In this document: in pieces, positions 62,701-64,000 of the stretch
How positions within the stretch are numbered: the stretch's first letter is position 1
Layout: each line of letters starts with the position of its first letter
Assembly (NCBI RefSeq): GCF_030936135.1
Contig: NC_082600.1
Coordinates: 27,535,943 to 27,599,942 of the forward strand
Source: Gavia stellata
Taxonomy: Eukaryota; Chordata; Aves; Gaviiformes; Gaviidae
Direction of reading: 5' to 3'
DNA length: 64,000 nt
Program-made: the position numbers and the translations under genes
Notes under the pieces: generated by a model
Databases searched by the model: none
The model's input: only the letters and a program-made list of their open reading frames with translations
Told to the model about the DNA's origin: nothing

Positions 62701-64000
62701 GAATTATGAAGGTAAAAATTAAGTCTTGAAGCCATTCAGATGGCAATATGCCACTTGAACTAAGCCACAAGCCAGACTGCAGTTTGAAAGGTTAGCATTT
62801 TTTTCCTTCCTCTTAGGTATGTTGTAAGATTATCCAGAGGCCCCAGTCAGAAGATGGATCTATTTTTATGTTGTCAAAATACATAGGCAATAAGGGACAG
62901 TCCTTCCCCCAAGGCTATGCATTCTAATTTAAGATTTTAAAAAAATAGGAGAAAGAAGGGTAAAAAGAAGGGATTTAGGAATAACAGAGCAAGACAACCA
63001 GAAGGAAAAAGCCGGACTAAAAAATGTGAGCAGCAAGATAGTTGTAAGTTACCGGATTGTCTTTCATTTAAAAGCTGTTCATCATCCCTACTGCTGCCTA
63101 CTCCTCCGCAAACCACTTGTTTTATGGACTCCTCTATTTTTATACAGAAAGCCTTAGATAAAACTTTCTTCCTACAATAGGAAAGCTTTGCTTCAAACCC
63201 TCCACTTCTGCACAGCAACATTAAGCTACTAGGGAAAAGCAAAATGTAGCAGCCCCAAACAGATGCTCAAAAGGAAAGAGATCCTTTTAATTTTCTTTGT
63301 AAAGTAATAACAAGCTAGTACAGAGAATTGAAAGGGGGCAAAAGAAGCAGAAGTAAACAAAAGGACTTGAATCATGCTCATTGTTAAAATTTGGAATAAA
63401 CCCCCCCAACCTTTCCCATGAACTAAAGCAACCCAATCACCAAATATATCCCTCCCAACTCTACTTCAAATAATGCAGAGAAAATAAAAATTTTCATATG
63501 ACAGTTGTATCTTGACAGCCAAGTACTTAGAGAAATCTTCCTTCCTGTTCAAAATCATTGAATACCTTTGTGACAACTACAGCAACTGGAATATGGGAAA
63601 AAAACCTAATTACACTGTATGCTGCTTAAGTTTCTCTTAATTTGGTTTTGTAGCTGACAGCAAATAGGAAGTTGTAAACGTTTCTGGTAATTGGCTATTC
63701 AGCATAAAAGACAGACTAGGAACAGGAGAGGTGATAAATTAAATGTGCAGATACACAAACTCTAACAAACTGCAGGTAAGAGAGAGTAACAAAGACCAGA
63801 ACTCCTGGGACACTGATGGATGGGCCATTACAGGAACGACTTGAGTGTGACCTTGAAGAAATTCAACCAGAAACTTTGTAAGATACAGGGACAATATTAT
63901 CATGCGTTAGCAGAACACATCTCATAGGCAAGAGCAAACTTCCTATGGGATATGGGGGAAATTCTGGGACAGGGTAAAACATTAAGATGTTTTAAGAGGA
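62701..64000. other. No gene identified to the right edge
   Basis: AT-rich sequence without recognisable exons, RNA genes or repeats. By synteny it is ZNF410 intron 1 or upstream DNA. Confidence 0.4.

Noticed and set aside
1-64000. tRNA, rRNA, CRISPR arrays, operon-like features
   Set aside because: No cloverleaf boxes, regular spaced direct repeats or bacterial signals were seen; the window is vertebrate.

Overview
The window is vertebrate nuclear DNA, and very probably a bird. Multi-exon protein genes with consensus GT/AG introns are separated by AT-rich introns. CR1 tails carrying the ATTCTGTG-type 3' end are present, together with LTR families that I recognise from many neoavian genomes. 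The gene order matches the conserved block on human 14q24.3 (BBOF1, ENTPD5, COQ6, FAM161B, ZNF410). I see nothing bacterial, no CRISPR and no intact mobile element.

Layout: the 5' part of BBOF1 on the minus strand (188-4883) shares a CpG-rich promoter (about 4300-5800) with ENTPD5 on the plus strand (untranslated exon ending 5232, coding exons 10828-27159). ENTPD5 converges on COQ6 (minus, 31436-40716). COQ6 shares a second CpG-rich promoter (about 40360-41050) with FAM161B (plus, 41205-48515). FAM161B converges on ZNF410 (minus, 51587-59563, first coding exon beyond the right edge). The five genes therefore alternate head-to-head and tail-to-tail, with two bidirectional promoters.

ENTPD5 (428 codons), COQ6 (467 codons) and FAM161B (554 codons) can be assembled exon by exon with all reading phases closing. 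ENTPD5 is an ER nucleoside diphosphatase, COQ6 a mitochondrial ubiquinone hydroxylase, FAM161B a relative of the ciliary protein FAM161A, and ZNF410 a five-finger transcription factor. They share location and promoters, not a pathway. BBOF1 looks damaged: one exon has an in-frame stop and another has lost its splice acceptor AG, although its promoter keeps three RFX-type X-boxes typical of cilia genes.

The main points for a second look are BBOF1 decay, the X-box cluster, two upstream ORFs in the ENTPD5 leader, the unresolved ZNF410 C-terminus, and a pair of diverged copies of one interspersed repeat in two different genes. I did not find a clearly undescribed biological system.
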